Below, piece after piece: positions 1-7,703 of a DNA stretch of 64,000 nt. The notes under the pieces are model-generated. The model made no database searches. It saw only the letters and a program-made list of their open reading frames with translations, and was not told where the DNA came from. Source of the DNA: Thermithiobacillus plumbiphilus (GTDB taxonomy: Bacteria > Pseudomonadota > Gammaproteobacteria > Acidithiobacillales > Thermithiobacillaceae); NCBI RefSeq assembly GCF_038070005.1, contig NZ_JBBPCO010000006.1, positions 107,456 to 171,455 on the forward strand, written 5' to 3'. How positions within the stretch are numbered: the first letter of the stretch is position 1; every line of letters begins with the position of its first letter. A program made the translations under genes and the position numbers.

Positions 1-802
1 CTTCGGCCATGGTGGCGCAGGTGGTAACGTCGCCCAGATCGATGTTGAGGCTGGCCAGGGCCCGGGCGATGTCCGCCCGGATGCCGGTCAGGATGGCCTC
101 CGCCCCCATCAGGCGCACGGCGCGCACGACCTGGATCAGGTGATGCGAGACCTGGGAATCCACGCTCTGCACGCCAGTGACATCGATGATGATGGTGCGC
201 GCCCGGTCGCTCTCGATGCGGCGCAGCAGCTTGTCCATGACGAGCATGGTACGTGCCGAGTCCATGCTGCCGATGATCGGCAGGGTCAGCACGCCATCCC
301 AGATCTCCACGATCGGCGTGGAGGTCTGGCGCAGCTCCTCCTGCTGGGCGCGGATGGTGCCTTCCTTTTCAGTGAGATAGGTCTGGAATACCGCAAGGCT
401 CAGCTCGTTGAAGAGCTTGACCAGCAGCATGAGCATGCCGCGGCTGTCCTCGAAGCTGGCCTGACTGTCGGATTCGATCTGCTCCAGCAGGGTGCTCTGG
501 ATGAACTGCTGATAGCGTACCAGCTCCTCCATCTCCCCGCCGCGCGACTGGATCTGCAGCGCCATGCTGGCGAGAAACTGTCGCAGGGCCTTGAAGGCCG
601 GTTGCTGCTCGTCCAGTGCATCCCGGGACTGGAGCAATACGATCAGCAGTTCCAGGAACTCCAGTGAATAATCGGTGATTTCCTCCGCGCTCAGAAGAGG
701 CGCATCGCTAAAGATACGCGCCGCCTGCTGCTCGATGATGTCGGTAATTCCCCCGATGCGCAGCTTCAGGGCATCGATCAACAATCCATTGATTCTATCC
801 AT
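1..802 (-). CDS. RsbR-like STAS-domain stress regulator (partial, runs off left edge)
   Basis: About 267 codons are visible; the 3' end lies outside the window. The N-terminal ~140 residues are helical and charged, like the non-haem sensor half of RsbR-type proteins. The C-terminal half is a STAS domain beginning near TPIVEIWDGVLTLPIIG and containing IIIDVTGVQSVDSQVSHHL. In RsbR/RsbS proteins this loop carries the Ser/Thr phosphorylated by the RsbT kinase; here a Ser (VDSQ) occupies it. The start at 802 is preceded by GGGGAGAAC. It is the last visible gene of a three-gene unit with a kinase/phosphatase fusion and a GGDEF protein, so it is probably the scaffold or antagonist of a stressosome-like switch. 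The downstream partner or output cannot be seen. Confidence 0.8.
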   Translation of the reverse strand, partial: MDRINGLLIDALKLRIGGITDIIEQQAARIFSDAPLLSAEEITDYSLEFLELLIVLLQSRDALDEQQPAFKALRQFLASMALQIQSRGGEMEELVRYQQFIQSTLLEQIESDSQASFEDSRGMLMLLVKLFNELSLAVFQTYLTEKEGTIRAQQEELRQTSTPIVEIWDGVLTLPIIGSMDSARTMLVMDKLLRRIESDRARTIIIDVTGVQSVDSQVSHHLIQVVRAVRLMGAEAILTGIRADIARALASLNIDLGDVTTCATMAE

Positions 803-817
803 GTTCTCCCCACCCCT

Positions 818-1843
818 TTACCAGCGAATCACGAAAACCGACTGATCATCGTTCAATCGGCCGAAAACATTGCCCAACAAAAAGGCCTGCATCGGTGCGC
901 GCAGCCGGGCCAGTCCCGGCAGACTGGCCGTCCAGCCACTACGCAACCCGTCACTGGCGGTGATCACCGCACCGCCGAGGGGGCAGTCCACCCGCTCGAT
1001 GCGCAGCTTCCGATGCAGGTGTCCCACCACGCCCTCGGCCAGTTCCAGGCGCCGCGCCGTACCGCCACACAGGACCTGCGCACTCATGTCGCCAACCCCG
1101 GCGAACTGCAGCACATGGGCCTGCGTGTCCAGTTCCGAGAGCATCAGCACCGCGCCCCGCGGCCCCTTCAAAAGACGATCCAGGTGCTCAAACACCCGTT
1201 CAAAGGGCAGGGACAGATCCAGGTGCTCAAACACGCGCTGGCGCACGGCGTCCGCTTCCGGACCGTGGCCCAGGGCATCCATGTGCAGCCAGCGATACAC
1301 CGGCCCCTGCTGCTCCAGCCAGATGCCGTCGCCATTTTCCCGGGCGTCACCATAGGCGCGCAGATGCATGCCGGTGTCCGCCTCCCCGGCTTGCCGGTCC
1401 TTCCCTTCGGGGCAGAAACGCGCCCAGACCACGCTGCCCTGCCAAGGGCTTTGCGGCGCCTGGGCTGCGGTCAGGGAAAAGAAATCCGCCTGAGAGGCCA
1501 GGCGCTGAATGCTGCCCAGGCCCTTGCCCAGTGTGCCCTTGCTGCTCATGCCGTCCTGCAGGGCCCAGGCGAGATTGTCGATGCCCGGCCCATGATCCAG
1601 GGCAAAGAGATCCAGACTGCGCGGACCGGTCTGCCAGATCTGGATGAAGCCGCGCCCGCCGGCGTACTTGATCTGGTTGCTCAGCATCTCGGCGGCCACC
1701 AGCACGCAGCGCTCGCGCAGCACCTCGTCGAACCCCATGCGCCGGCCCACGGCCTGCAGCCGACTGCGCAGCAGGATGCCATCGCCATCGGGCGCGGTCG
1801 GCTGATGCAGCAGCAACCGCACTGGCGGCTGCTCAGGGCGCAT
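818..1843 (-). CDS. RsbT-like ATPase fused to RsbX/SpoIIE-like phosphatase
   Basis: A 341-residue protein if started at the ATG that overlaps the upstream GGDEF gene by 11 bases; the longer reading frame to 1966 would run deep into that gene. The N-terminal ~140 residues form a GHKL serine-kinase domain: N box EMLSNQIKYAGG, G1 box DHGPGID and G2 box GKGLGSIQRLASQADF, the pattern of RsbT. The C-terminal ~190 residues match RsbX/SpoIIE phosphatases, with MDALGHGPEADAV and ITASDGLRSG as probable metal-binding segments. RsbT (kinase) and RsbX (phosphatase) are normally separate proteins that phosphorylate and dephosphorylate RsbR/RsbS; here one polypeptide would carry both activities, next to an RsbR-like gene. 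The fusion is clear; the substrate is inferred. Confidence 0.8.
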   Translation of the reverse strand: MRPEQPPVRLLLHQPTAPDGDGILLRSRLQAVGRRMGFDEVLRERCVLVAAEMLSNQIKYAGGRGFIQIWQTGPRSLDLFALDHGPGIDNLAWALQDGMSSKGTLGKGLGSIQRLASQADFFSLTAAQAPQSPWQGSVVWARFCPEGKDRQAGEADTGMHLRAYGDARENGDGIWLEQQGPVYRWLHMDALGHGPEADAVRQRVFEHLDLSLPFERVFEHLDRLLKGPRGAVLMLSELDTQAHVLQFAGVGDMSAQVLCGGTARRLELAEGVVGHLHRKLRIERVDCPLGGAVITASDGLRSGWTASLPGLARLRAPMQAFLLGNVFGRLNDDQSVFVIRW

Positions 1844-2762
1844 GACGGTAACGTCCGCGACCCTGGCGCTTGGCCTCGTAGAGCGCGGCATCGGCACGAG
1901 CCGTGAACTGCTTGGGATCGATGTCGCTGTCCCTGAGACTTGCAATGCCAATACTGACCAGGCCATCCATGCCGCTCAATATGCGCCCTGCGGCGCGCTC
2001 GGCGATCCCCTTGTCAGCGAAAATCAACAACGCGAACTCGTCGCCCCCAAAGCGGAAGGCCTCATCGACGTCCAGGCGGATCGCGGCGCGCATGGTGTCG
2101 GCCATGCGACAGAGCCACTGGTCCCCGTAGGCGTGTCCGTGGGTATCATTCACCTGCTTGAACATGTCGAGATCAAGGAAAAGAAGCGTCAATGGCTCCT
2201 GCTGACGCCGGGCGCGGCGAAAGGCGTGATCCAGATGCAGGTCGAAGGCACCGCGGTTATAGAGACCGGTCAGGGCGTCATGCTCCGCGCGGTGCAGGGT
2301 CTCGCTCAGCGCGCGCTGCTTGCTCTCAAGCACCTGCTCCATGGCACGCAGCTCCTGTTCGGCACGCTGACGCGCTTCTTCCAGCCGGGCAGCGATGGCC
2401 TCGTTCTGCCGACGCAGGAGTTCGGGGTCGGTGCGCTCGGTCTTGTGGCGCAGCCGTTCCCGAAGGACTGACAGCTGTTCAGTCGCGGGTGGCTGGATAA
2501 ACGCCAGGAGCCGGAAAACCCGATCCGGCTCACCAAAGCGCAGGACACAGCCCTGTGCCTGAGCCAGCAGGTGCACCGCCAGAGGTGGCCCCTGACCTTG
2601 CAGTTCCTCACGCAACAAGGGCATCAGGGCCAGTACCCGCTCGGCCAGCGGCAGGGTCGGGCAACCCAGCTCCTGGCCAGTTTCCATGAGCAGGCAGCTC
2701 AGGCGCTGCAGATCCGGTTCGACCACCAGATGCCAGTGCAGGAGCGGGAAAGTTTCTGACAT
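1833..2762 (-). CDS. GGDEF diguanylate cyclase of the stress module
   Basis: A 309-residue protein from the ATG at 2762; a TTG at 2807 would add 15 residues, and neither start has a convincing ribosome-binding site. Residues ~1-110 match no domain I recognise. A coiled coil (~115-170, rich in Arg/Glu/Gln) leads into a GGDEF domain with DALTGLYNR and an intact FGGDEF active site, so it should make cyclic-di-GMP. The inhibitory site before the active site reads LDVD rather than RxxD, so product inhibition may be weak. It is the first gene of the unit with the RsbT/RsbX fusion and the RsbR-like gene. In known stressosome operons of Gram-negative bacteria GGDEF proteins can be the output, which I infer here. 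Confidence 0.8.
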   Translation of the reverse strand: MSETFPLLHWHLVVEPDLQRLSCLLMETGQELGCPTLPLAERVLALMPLLREELQGQGPPLAVHLLAQAQGCVLRFGEPDRVFRLLAFIQPPATEQLSVLRERLRHKTERTDPELLRRQNEAIAARLEEARQRAEQELRAMEQVLESKQRALSETLHRAEHDALTGLYNRGAFDLHLDHAFRRARRQQEPLTLLFLDLDMFKQVNDTHGHAYGDQWLCRMADTMRAAIRLDVDEAFRFGGDEFALLIFADKGIAERAAGRILSGMDGLVSIGIASLRDSDIDPKQFTARADAALYEAKRQGRGRYRHAP

Positions 2763-2891
2763 GTAATAATTGTTATGTCCAACAAGGCCGGAGAAGTCCG
2801 GATTCAATACTTATTAGTCTGTTTTCAGATTATTTCCAGTGAAAACCTGAAGTTTGCGGCTTTACCGGCACGTAAACCGCAGGAACAGGGA

Positions 2892-3851
2892 TCAGCCATT
2901 CTCTGAATCGTGGGGCTCAGCAGGCGTCATCACCGAGAGGGCATCTGGCAACAAACGGTAATGCAATGGCGGCGCCAGACTGACGATTTCGCCATCGAGG
3001 GTCACGCGCAGGCTGTGCCGGGGCGTGTCCAGCCAGGCTTCATCGATGCAGCGCAGTTCCAGCCCATCGACCTGGTGCAGGCGCCGGAACAGAGCGCTAA
3101 GGGTCAGGCGCAACATGCCCCAGCGACCCACCGGATGCATCAGATAAAGACACATGCGCCCGGTGTCCAGACAGCCTGCGGCACGGGGATCGAACTGGCC
3201 GATCTGCGCCTGGCTGATGGTCAGGAAAGCCAGCAGGATCTTTTCCGTCGACGCATCCGGACCCAGCCCGAAACGCAGGCGCAGGTAACGATGCCGCTTG
3301 AACAGGGTCACCACGGTCGAAATCGCCGCCACCCAGCGGCGCCGCCCGAATCGCGCCTTGACGCGCTCGCCTTCGGCCAGGATGCGCGAATGCAGGCCGA
3401 TGCTGGACGTGTTGAGAAAGTTGCGGCCATTGACCTCACCCACGCTCACGGTCTGTGGCCTGCCCGTGAACAGCACGTCAACCGCCGCCTCCAGGTCCAG
3501 CGGGATGCCGAGATTGCGGGCGAAGTAGTTGAAAGTACCCAGGGGCAGCACCCCGAGTGTGGTTCCGGTGCCTATCAGCGCTGTGGCGGCGGCATTGATA
3601 GTGCCATCACCGCCGCCGGCCACCACCAGATCACTTCCCGCGCGCTGGGCCTGGCGCGCGGCCCAGAATATGGCATCCCCCCGGCGCAGCAGGTGGATTT
3701 CAGGCTCGATGGCGCGCGCCTGGCAGAGCGCTTGCAGGCGTTGCTGGATGATCTCCTTATTGCGGGCGCCAGCCTTGGCATTCAGCAGAACGGTGATGCG
3801 CGCGGGCTTGAGTGACGCAGGCGGGGCAGGCGGCTCTTGCGAATGATTCAT
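2892..3851 (-). CDS. Diacylglycerol kinase-family lipid kinase (YegS/DgkB type)
   Basis: A 319-residue soluble protein from the ATG at 3851, which has an AAGGGAG ribosome-binding site; an upstream start at 3881 lacks one. The DAGK catalytic domain shows VLLNAKAGARNKE near the N-terminus and the nucleotide-binding motif VVAGGGDGTINAAATAL, followed by LGVLPLGTFNYFARNLGIP. The C-terminal half is the beta-rich domain ending with a typical VTLDGEIVS strand. Members phosphorylate diacylglycerol or related lipids with ATP at the inner face of the membrane; the exact lipid cannot be told from sequence. It stands alone between the stress module and the sigma-54 regulator. Confidence 0.85.
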   Translation of the reverse strand: MNHSQEPPAPPASLKPARITVLLNAKAGARNKEIIQQRLQALCQARAIEPEIHLLRRGDAIFWAARQAQRAGSDLVVAGGGDGTINAAATALIGTGTTLGVLPLGTFNYFARNLGIPLDLEAAVDVLFTGRPQTVSVGEVNGRNFLNTSSIGLHSRILAEGERVKARFGRRRWVAAISTVVTLFKRHRYLRLRFGLGPDASTEKILLAFLTISQAQIGQFDPRAAGCLDTGRMCLYLMHPVGRWGMLRLTLSALFRRLHQVDGLELRCIDEAWLDTPRHSLRVTLDGEIVSLAPPLHYRLLPDALSVMTPAEPHDSENG

Positions 3852-3940
3852 TGCAGGACTCCCTTCTCGTTGTTTTCTCAAGACAGATGCTTGCAGGCGA
3901 TCAGCACCCCCTTGTGCGCGCCATTATGGGCCAATGCGCA

Positions 3941-5278
3941 TCAGGCCAGCTTATATTGTCGCAGCTTTCGGTACACCGTGCGCTCGCTGACACCCAGGGC
4001 ATCGGCGACCTGACGGCGATTGCCTTCGAAACGTGCCAGCAGTTCCTGCAAGGCGGCAAGCTCCATCTCGCGCAGCGGCATGGCAGGCAGACTGGCGACG
4101 ACACCCTGCGGGGTCGGCCCGGCCGCAGCCGGCATCGGCAGGTCGAGGTCCTCGGCGCCAATGGCGCCATTGCGCGCCAGGGCGGCGGCGCGCTGGAGGA
4201 TGTTGCGCAGCTCGCGGATATTCCCGGGAAAGTCATGTCTGCCAAGACTTACCAGGGCATCACCGGTCAGATAATAACGCCGCCCGCTGCCGGCCGTGAG
4301 CCGCGCCAGCAACGCCTCGGCCAGCGCCGGGATATCGCTGCGCCGTTCGCGCAGGCTGGGCAGCGGCACCGTGATACAGGCCAGCCGATAATAAAGATCC
4401 TCGCGAAAACGCCCCTCACTCACCATCTGGCGCAGATCCCGGTTGGTGGCCGCCACCACCCGCACGTCAGCCCGCAGGATCTCACGCCCGCCGACCCGGC
4501 GGAATTCTCCCGTTTCAAGCACCCGCAGCAACTTGGCCTGCATGGCCAGCGGGATCTCGCCCACCTCATCCAGAAACAGGGTGCCACCATCGGCCAGTTC
4601 AAAAAGCCCCTGCTTGCGACCGATGCATCCAGTGAAGGCACCGCGCTCATGGCCGAAGATTTCGCTCTCGAACAGTGCCTCGCTGATCGATGCGCAATCC
4701 ACCGCAAGAAAGCCGCGCCCGGCGCGGGGACTCTGGGCATGCACGAAATGCGCGGCAAGCTCCTTGCCCACGCCGCTCTCGCCCAGCAGCAACACGCTGG
4801 CACCGCTCGCCGCTGCCTGGCTCAGTCGCTCTATGGCGTGCAGAAAGGCCGGTGAGCGACCGATCAGGCGCATCTCCTCGCAATCCATGTCCTGGGCCAT
4901 GGCCAGCGGGAAGATGGCCTCGCCGAGATAACGCTCGCCAGCCGGGCCCTCGATCACATGCCCCTTGATGCGCACGTGCTCGGCCCGACCCTGATGATCG
5001 TAATGGGTATGCAGCACCTGATGCGCCACACCGGTCTGGAATACCTGCTGGTGCGGGCAGTCCTCGCCATGGGCATGACAGGGGCTGTCAAGATGATGGG
5101 AAACCTCATGGCAACAGCGCCCGATCAGCTGCTCCTCGTCTTCGATGCCATAGCTCGCCCGGTAGGCACGATTGGCCGCCACGATGCGGTACTCGGCATC
5201 GATGAGCACGAAGGGGTTCTCCTGGGCGTCGATCAGCGACTGCATGAAAACGGGAAGCCGGGGCATGGGACCCTCCAT
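3941..5278 (-). CDS. Sigma-54-dependent activator with Cys/His-rich PAS domain, probable sqr regulator
   Basis: A 445-residue enhancer-binding protein. Residues ~10-125 form a PAS domain carrying the Cys/His-rich stretch RCCHEVSHH ... PCHAHGEDCPH, which could bind a metal or sense sulfide/redox state. The AAA+ domain (~140-370) has Walker A GESGVGKE, the sigma-54-contacting GAFTG loop (ERGAFTGC), Walker B GGTLFLDEVGEI and the arginine-finger region. A Fis-type helix-turn-helix (NRRQVADALGVSERTVYRKL) ends the protein. It is divergent from a sigma-54 promoter driving the DUF3034 gene and sqr, and palindromes lie between them, one overlapping its own start codon. A role as activator of the sulfide oxidation genes, probably also autoregulated, is inferred from this arrangement. 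Confidence 0.85.
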   Translation of the reverse strand: MEGPMPRLPVFMQSLIDAQENPFVLIDAEYRIVAANRAYRASYGIEDEEQLIGRCCHEVSHHLDSPCHAHGEDCPHQQVFQTGVAHQVLHTHYDHQGRAEHVRIKGHVIEGPAGERYLGEAIFPLAMAQDMDCEEMRLIGRSPAFLHAIERLSQAAASGASVLLLGESGVGKELAAHFVHAQSPRAGRGFLAVDCASISEALFESEIFGHERGAFTGCIGRKQGLFELADGGTLFLDEVGEIPLAMQAKLLRVLETGEFRRVGGREILRADVRVVAATNRDLRQMVSEGRFREDLYYRLACITVPLPSLRERRSDIPALAEALLARLTAGSGRRYYLTGDALVSLGRHDFPGNIRELRNILQRAAALARNGAIGAEDLDLPMPAAAGPTPQGVVASLPAMPLREMELAALQELLARFEGNRRQVADALGVSERTVYRKLRQYKLA

Positions 5279-5310
5279 GACAGATTGTCAGATGTCATGC
5301 CGCCATGACA
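5278..5310. promoter_or_regulatory. Paired palindromes, probable enhancer sites for the sigma-54 activator
   Basis: Two inverted repeats lie back to back: TGACA-GAT-TGTCA at 5278-5290 and TGTCATG-CCGC-CATGACA at 5293-5310. They share the TGTCA/TGACA half-site and are 75-108 bases upstream of the -24/-12 promoter at 5386, the usual position for an activator site. The first overlaps the regulator's start codon, which suggests autoregulation. The symmetry is seen directly; the binding protein is inferred. Confidence 0.6.
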
Positions 5311-5385
5311 TGACAAATCATCTACAAAGTCTAGTACATTATTTTATATATTAAAAATCTCACTATATTTCAAATGCTTACGATT

Positions 5386-5401
5386 TGGCACAGAAGATGC
5401 T
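5386..5401 (+). promoter_or_regulatory. Sigma-54 promoter of the DUF3034-sqr unit
   Basis: TGGCACAGAAGATGCT matches the -24/-12 consensus: GG at 5387-5388 and GC at 5399-5400 have the required spacing. Transcription would start near 5412, leaving a short leader with an AGGAGG ribosome-binding site before the gene at 5435. A sigma-54 activator gene lies divergently upstream. Confidence 0.75.
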
Positions 5402-5434
5402 AATCAGATTTGCACTTTTCTGAGGAGGAAAAAA

Positions 5435-6262
5435 ATGCGTACATTGAAATCCTGTTTGGCGAGCGTCATCCTGTTGGGCACGAGCAACCTGGGCATGGCC
5501 GCTGTTACCCAGATCGAAGGCGCGGGCGGCGGTGGCATCGTGCCATGGGCCCTGCTGGCCGGTGACGATCCCAAGCAATCCATGGGTGGGACGGCATCCT
5601 ATACCTTCATAACCACTGGCAACTTCGACATCCACAGCGTAGGGGCTGCGGCCAGCTTCGGCCACCTGGCGGAAATCTCCTATGCGCACCATTACCTGGG
5701 CCTGCCGGAATCACTTCAGACCGCCACCGGCACCTCGGAAATCCAGCAGAACGTGTTTGGCGCCAAGTTCAAGCTCCTGGGCATGAACGGCATGATCCCG
5801 CAAATCGCCCTGGGCGTGCAGTACAAGCAAAACAGCAACGGTGATCTGGTCCGGGCCCTGGGCGCCAGGGATGACAGCGGCACGGATTTCTATCTTGCCG
5901 CCACCAATGTCTATCCTGTTGGTGGCAAGAAGCTGCTCCTCAATGGCACGGTACGCGCCACCAAGGCCAACTGGTTCGGCCTGCTCGGCTTTGGCGGGCC
6001 GGACAACGACAGCTACGAGGCCCAGTTCGAAGGGAGCGCGGGGCTCTTTCTCAACGATCAGACCGTGCTCGGCGCCGAATACCGGATGAAGCCGGACAAT
6101 CTCAAGTCCGCAGGACTTGCCGAGAACGACGCCTATGACGGCTTCATTGCCTACTTTCCCAACAAGAACCTGGCGCTGGTAGCGGCCTATGCCGGCTTGG
6201 GACAGATAGCAACCAAGCAGGATCAAAACGGTCTATACTTGCAGGTACAGGCCAGCTTCTAA
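5435..6262 (+). CDS. DUF3034-family outer-membrane beta-barrel protein
   Basis: A 275-residue protein preceded by GAGGAGG. A signal peptide (~22 residues, cleavage near MAA-VTQ) is followed by a Gly-rich start (EGAGGGGIVPWALLAG) typical of the DUF3034 family, then alternating aromatic/polar strands and a C-terminal Phe (LQVQASF), which suits an outer-membrane beta-barrel. It is the first gene of a probable two-gene unit: sqr begins 55 bases downstream, with the sigma-54 promoter in front. Its function is unknown. A porin-like or sulfur-handling role at the cell surface is suggested only by the sqr linkage. Confidence 0.75.
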   Translation: MRTLKSCLASVILLGTSNLGMAAVTQIEGAGGGGIVPWALLAGDDPKQSMGGTASYTFITTGNFDIHSVGAAASFGHLAEISYAHHYLGLPESLQTATGTSEIQQNVFGAKFKLLGMNGMIPQIALGVQYKQNSNGDLVRALGARDDSGTDFYLAATNVYPVGGKKLLLNGTVRATKANWFGLLGFGGPDNDSYEAQFEGSAGLFLNDQTVLGAEYRMKPDNLKSAGLAENDAYDGFIAYFPNKNLALVAAYAGLGQIATKQDQNGLYLQVQASF

Positions 6263-6317
6263 TTCCATCCAGGGTGGAGGGCTTCAGCCCTCTGCTCCCC
6301 CTTCCGAGGAGTCTGAA

Positions 6318-7628
6318 ATGGCACATATCGTCATCATCGGCGCCGGGACCGGCGGCCTGCCGCTGGCCTATGAAATGCGCGCCGAGTTTGGCCGACAGCA
6401 TCGCGTCACCGTCATCAATGCCCACAGCACCTTTTCCTTCGTACCCTCCAACCCCTGGGTAGGCGTGGGCTGGCGCAAGCGCGAGGACATCAGCTTCGAG
6501 ATCGCTCCACGCCTGGCGCGCAAGGACATCCACTTCATCCACGATACCGTCACCGAGATCGCCGCCACGGAAAACCGGCTCTCGCTGCAAAGCGGCAAGA
6601 CCGTCAACTACGACTATCTCGTCATCGCCACCGGTCCCAAGCTCGCCTTCGAGGAAGTGCCAGGGCTTGGGCCGGACGGCGGCCACACCCAGTCCATCTG
6701 CGTGACCCATCACGCCGAGCAGGCCTATGCCGCCTACGAGGAATTCTGCAGGAATCCGGGACCGGTGATCGTCGGTGCCGCACCTTTTGCCAGTTGCTTT
6801 GGCCCAGCCTATGAGCATGCCTTCATCATGGACAAGGACATGCGTTCACGCCGCATCCGCGACCGCGTGCCCATGACCTATGTCACCTCGGAGCCCTATA
6901 TCGGCCATCTGGGACTGGGTGGAGTGGGTGACAGCAAGGGCCTGATGGAAAGCGAGCTGCGCAACCGCCACATCAACTGGATCACCAACGCCAGGATCAC
7001 CAAGGTCGAAGCCGGCAAGATGTTCGTCGATGAGCTCAACCCCCAGGGCGAGATTCAGAAGCAGCATGAACTGCCCTTTGCCTATTCGATGATCCTGCCC
7101 GCCTTCAAGGGCGTCGATCCGGTGGCGGCGGTGGAAGGCCTGTGCAATCCGCGCGGTTTCGTCATCGTCGACAAGCATCAGCGCAGCCCCAAGTACCCCA
7201 ACATCTTTTCCATTGGCGTCTGCATTGCCATCCCGCCCGTCGAGGCTACCCCGGTCCCCACCGGCGCGCCAAAAACAGGCTTCATGATCGAGAGCATGGG
7301 CACGGCGGTGGTACGCAATCTCAAGGCCGAACTCGAAGGCCGACCGGAAAAGGCCGAGGCCACCTGGAACGCGGTCTGCTTTGCCGACATGGGCGATACC
7401 GGGGCGGCCTTCGTGGCTTTGCCGCAGATCCCGCCGCGCAACGTCAACTGGTTTCGCAAGGGAAAATGGGTACACCTGGCCAAGATCGCCTTCGAGAAGT
7501 ATTTCATGCGCAAGATGAAAAGCGGGGTGGCCGAACCCTTCTACGAGCGCCTGGCGATGGGCCTGATCGGGGTGAACCGGATCAAGAACAAGCCCCTGGT
7601 CGATCCCGAAGAGGCTTCCAAGGTCTGA
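6318..7628 (+). CDS. sqr: Sulfide:quinone oxidoreductase, type I
   Basis: A 436-residue FAD enzyme of the membrane surface that oxidises sulfide to zero-valent sulfur or polysulfide and passes electrons to the quinone pool. The N-terminal FAD-binding loop is VIIGAGTGGLPLAYEM. Three cysteines fall at 128, 160 and 354, matching the catalytic Cys128, Cys160 and Cys356 of the A. ferrooxidans enzyme, in the contexts QSICVTHH, ASCFGPAYE and NAVCFADMGD. The C-terminal part is the amphipathic membrane-anchoring region of this family. It follows the DUF3034 gene and is probably co-transcribed from the sigma-54 promoter at 5386. Length and motifs make this one of the firmest calls in the window. Confidence 0.95.
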   Translation: MAHIVIIGAGTGGLPLAYEMRAEFGRQHRVTVINAHSTFSFVPSNPWVGVGWRKREDISFEIAPRLARKDIHFIHDTVTEIAATENRLSLQSGKTVNYDYLVIATGPKLAFEEVPGLGPDGGHTQSICVTHHAEQAYAAYEEFCRNPGPVIVGAAPFASCFGPAYEHAFIMDKDMRSRRIRDRVPMTYVTSEPYIGHLGLGGVGDSKGLMESELRNRHINWITNARITKVEAGKMFVDELNPQGEIQKQHELPFAYSMILPAFKGVDPVAAVEGLCNPRGFVIVDKHQRSPKYPNIFSIGVCIAIPPVEATPVPTGAPKTGFMIESMGTAVVRNLKAELEGRPEKAEATWNAVCFADMGDTGAAFVALPQIPPRNVNWFRKGKWVHLAKIAFEKYFMRKMKSGVAEPFYERLAMGLIGVNRIKNKPLVDPEEASKV

Positions 7629-7660
7629 GCGATACGGGCTTGAGCCTAGCTAACGAAGGA

Positions 7661-7691
7661 AAACGGCTGGCGGATTCTCCACCAGCCGTTT
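7661..7691. terminator. Bidirectional terminator between sqr and glmS
   Basis: Inverted repeat AAACGGCTGG (7661-7670) and CCAGCCGTTT (7682-7691) with an 11-base loop, lying between two convergent genes with short T-runs on either side. Confidence 0.75.
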
Positions 7692-7703
7692 CGTTTCAGG
7701 CGT

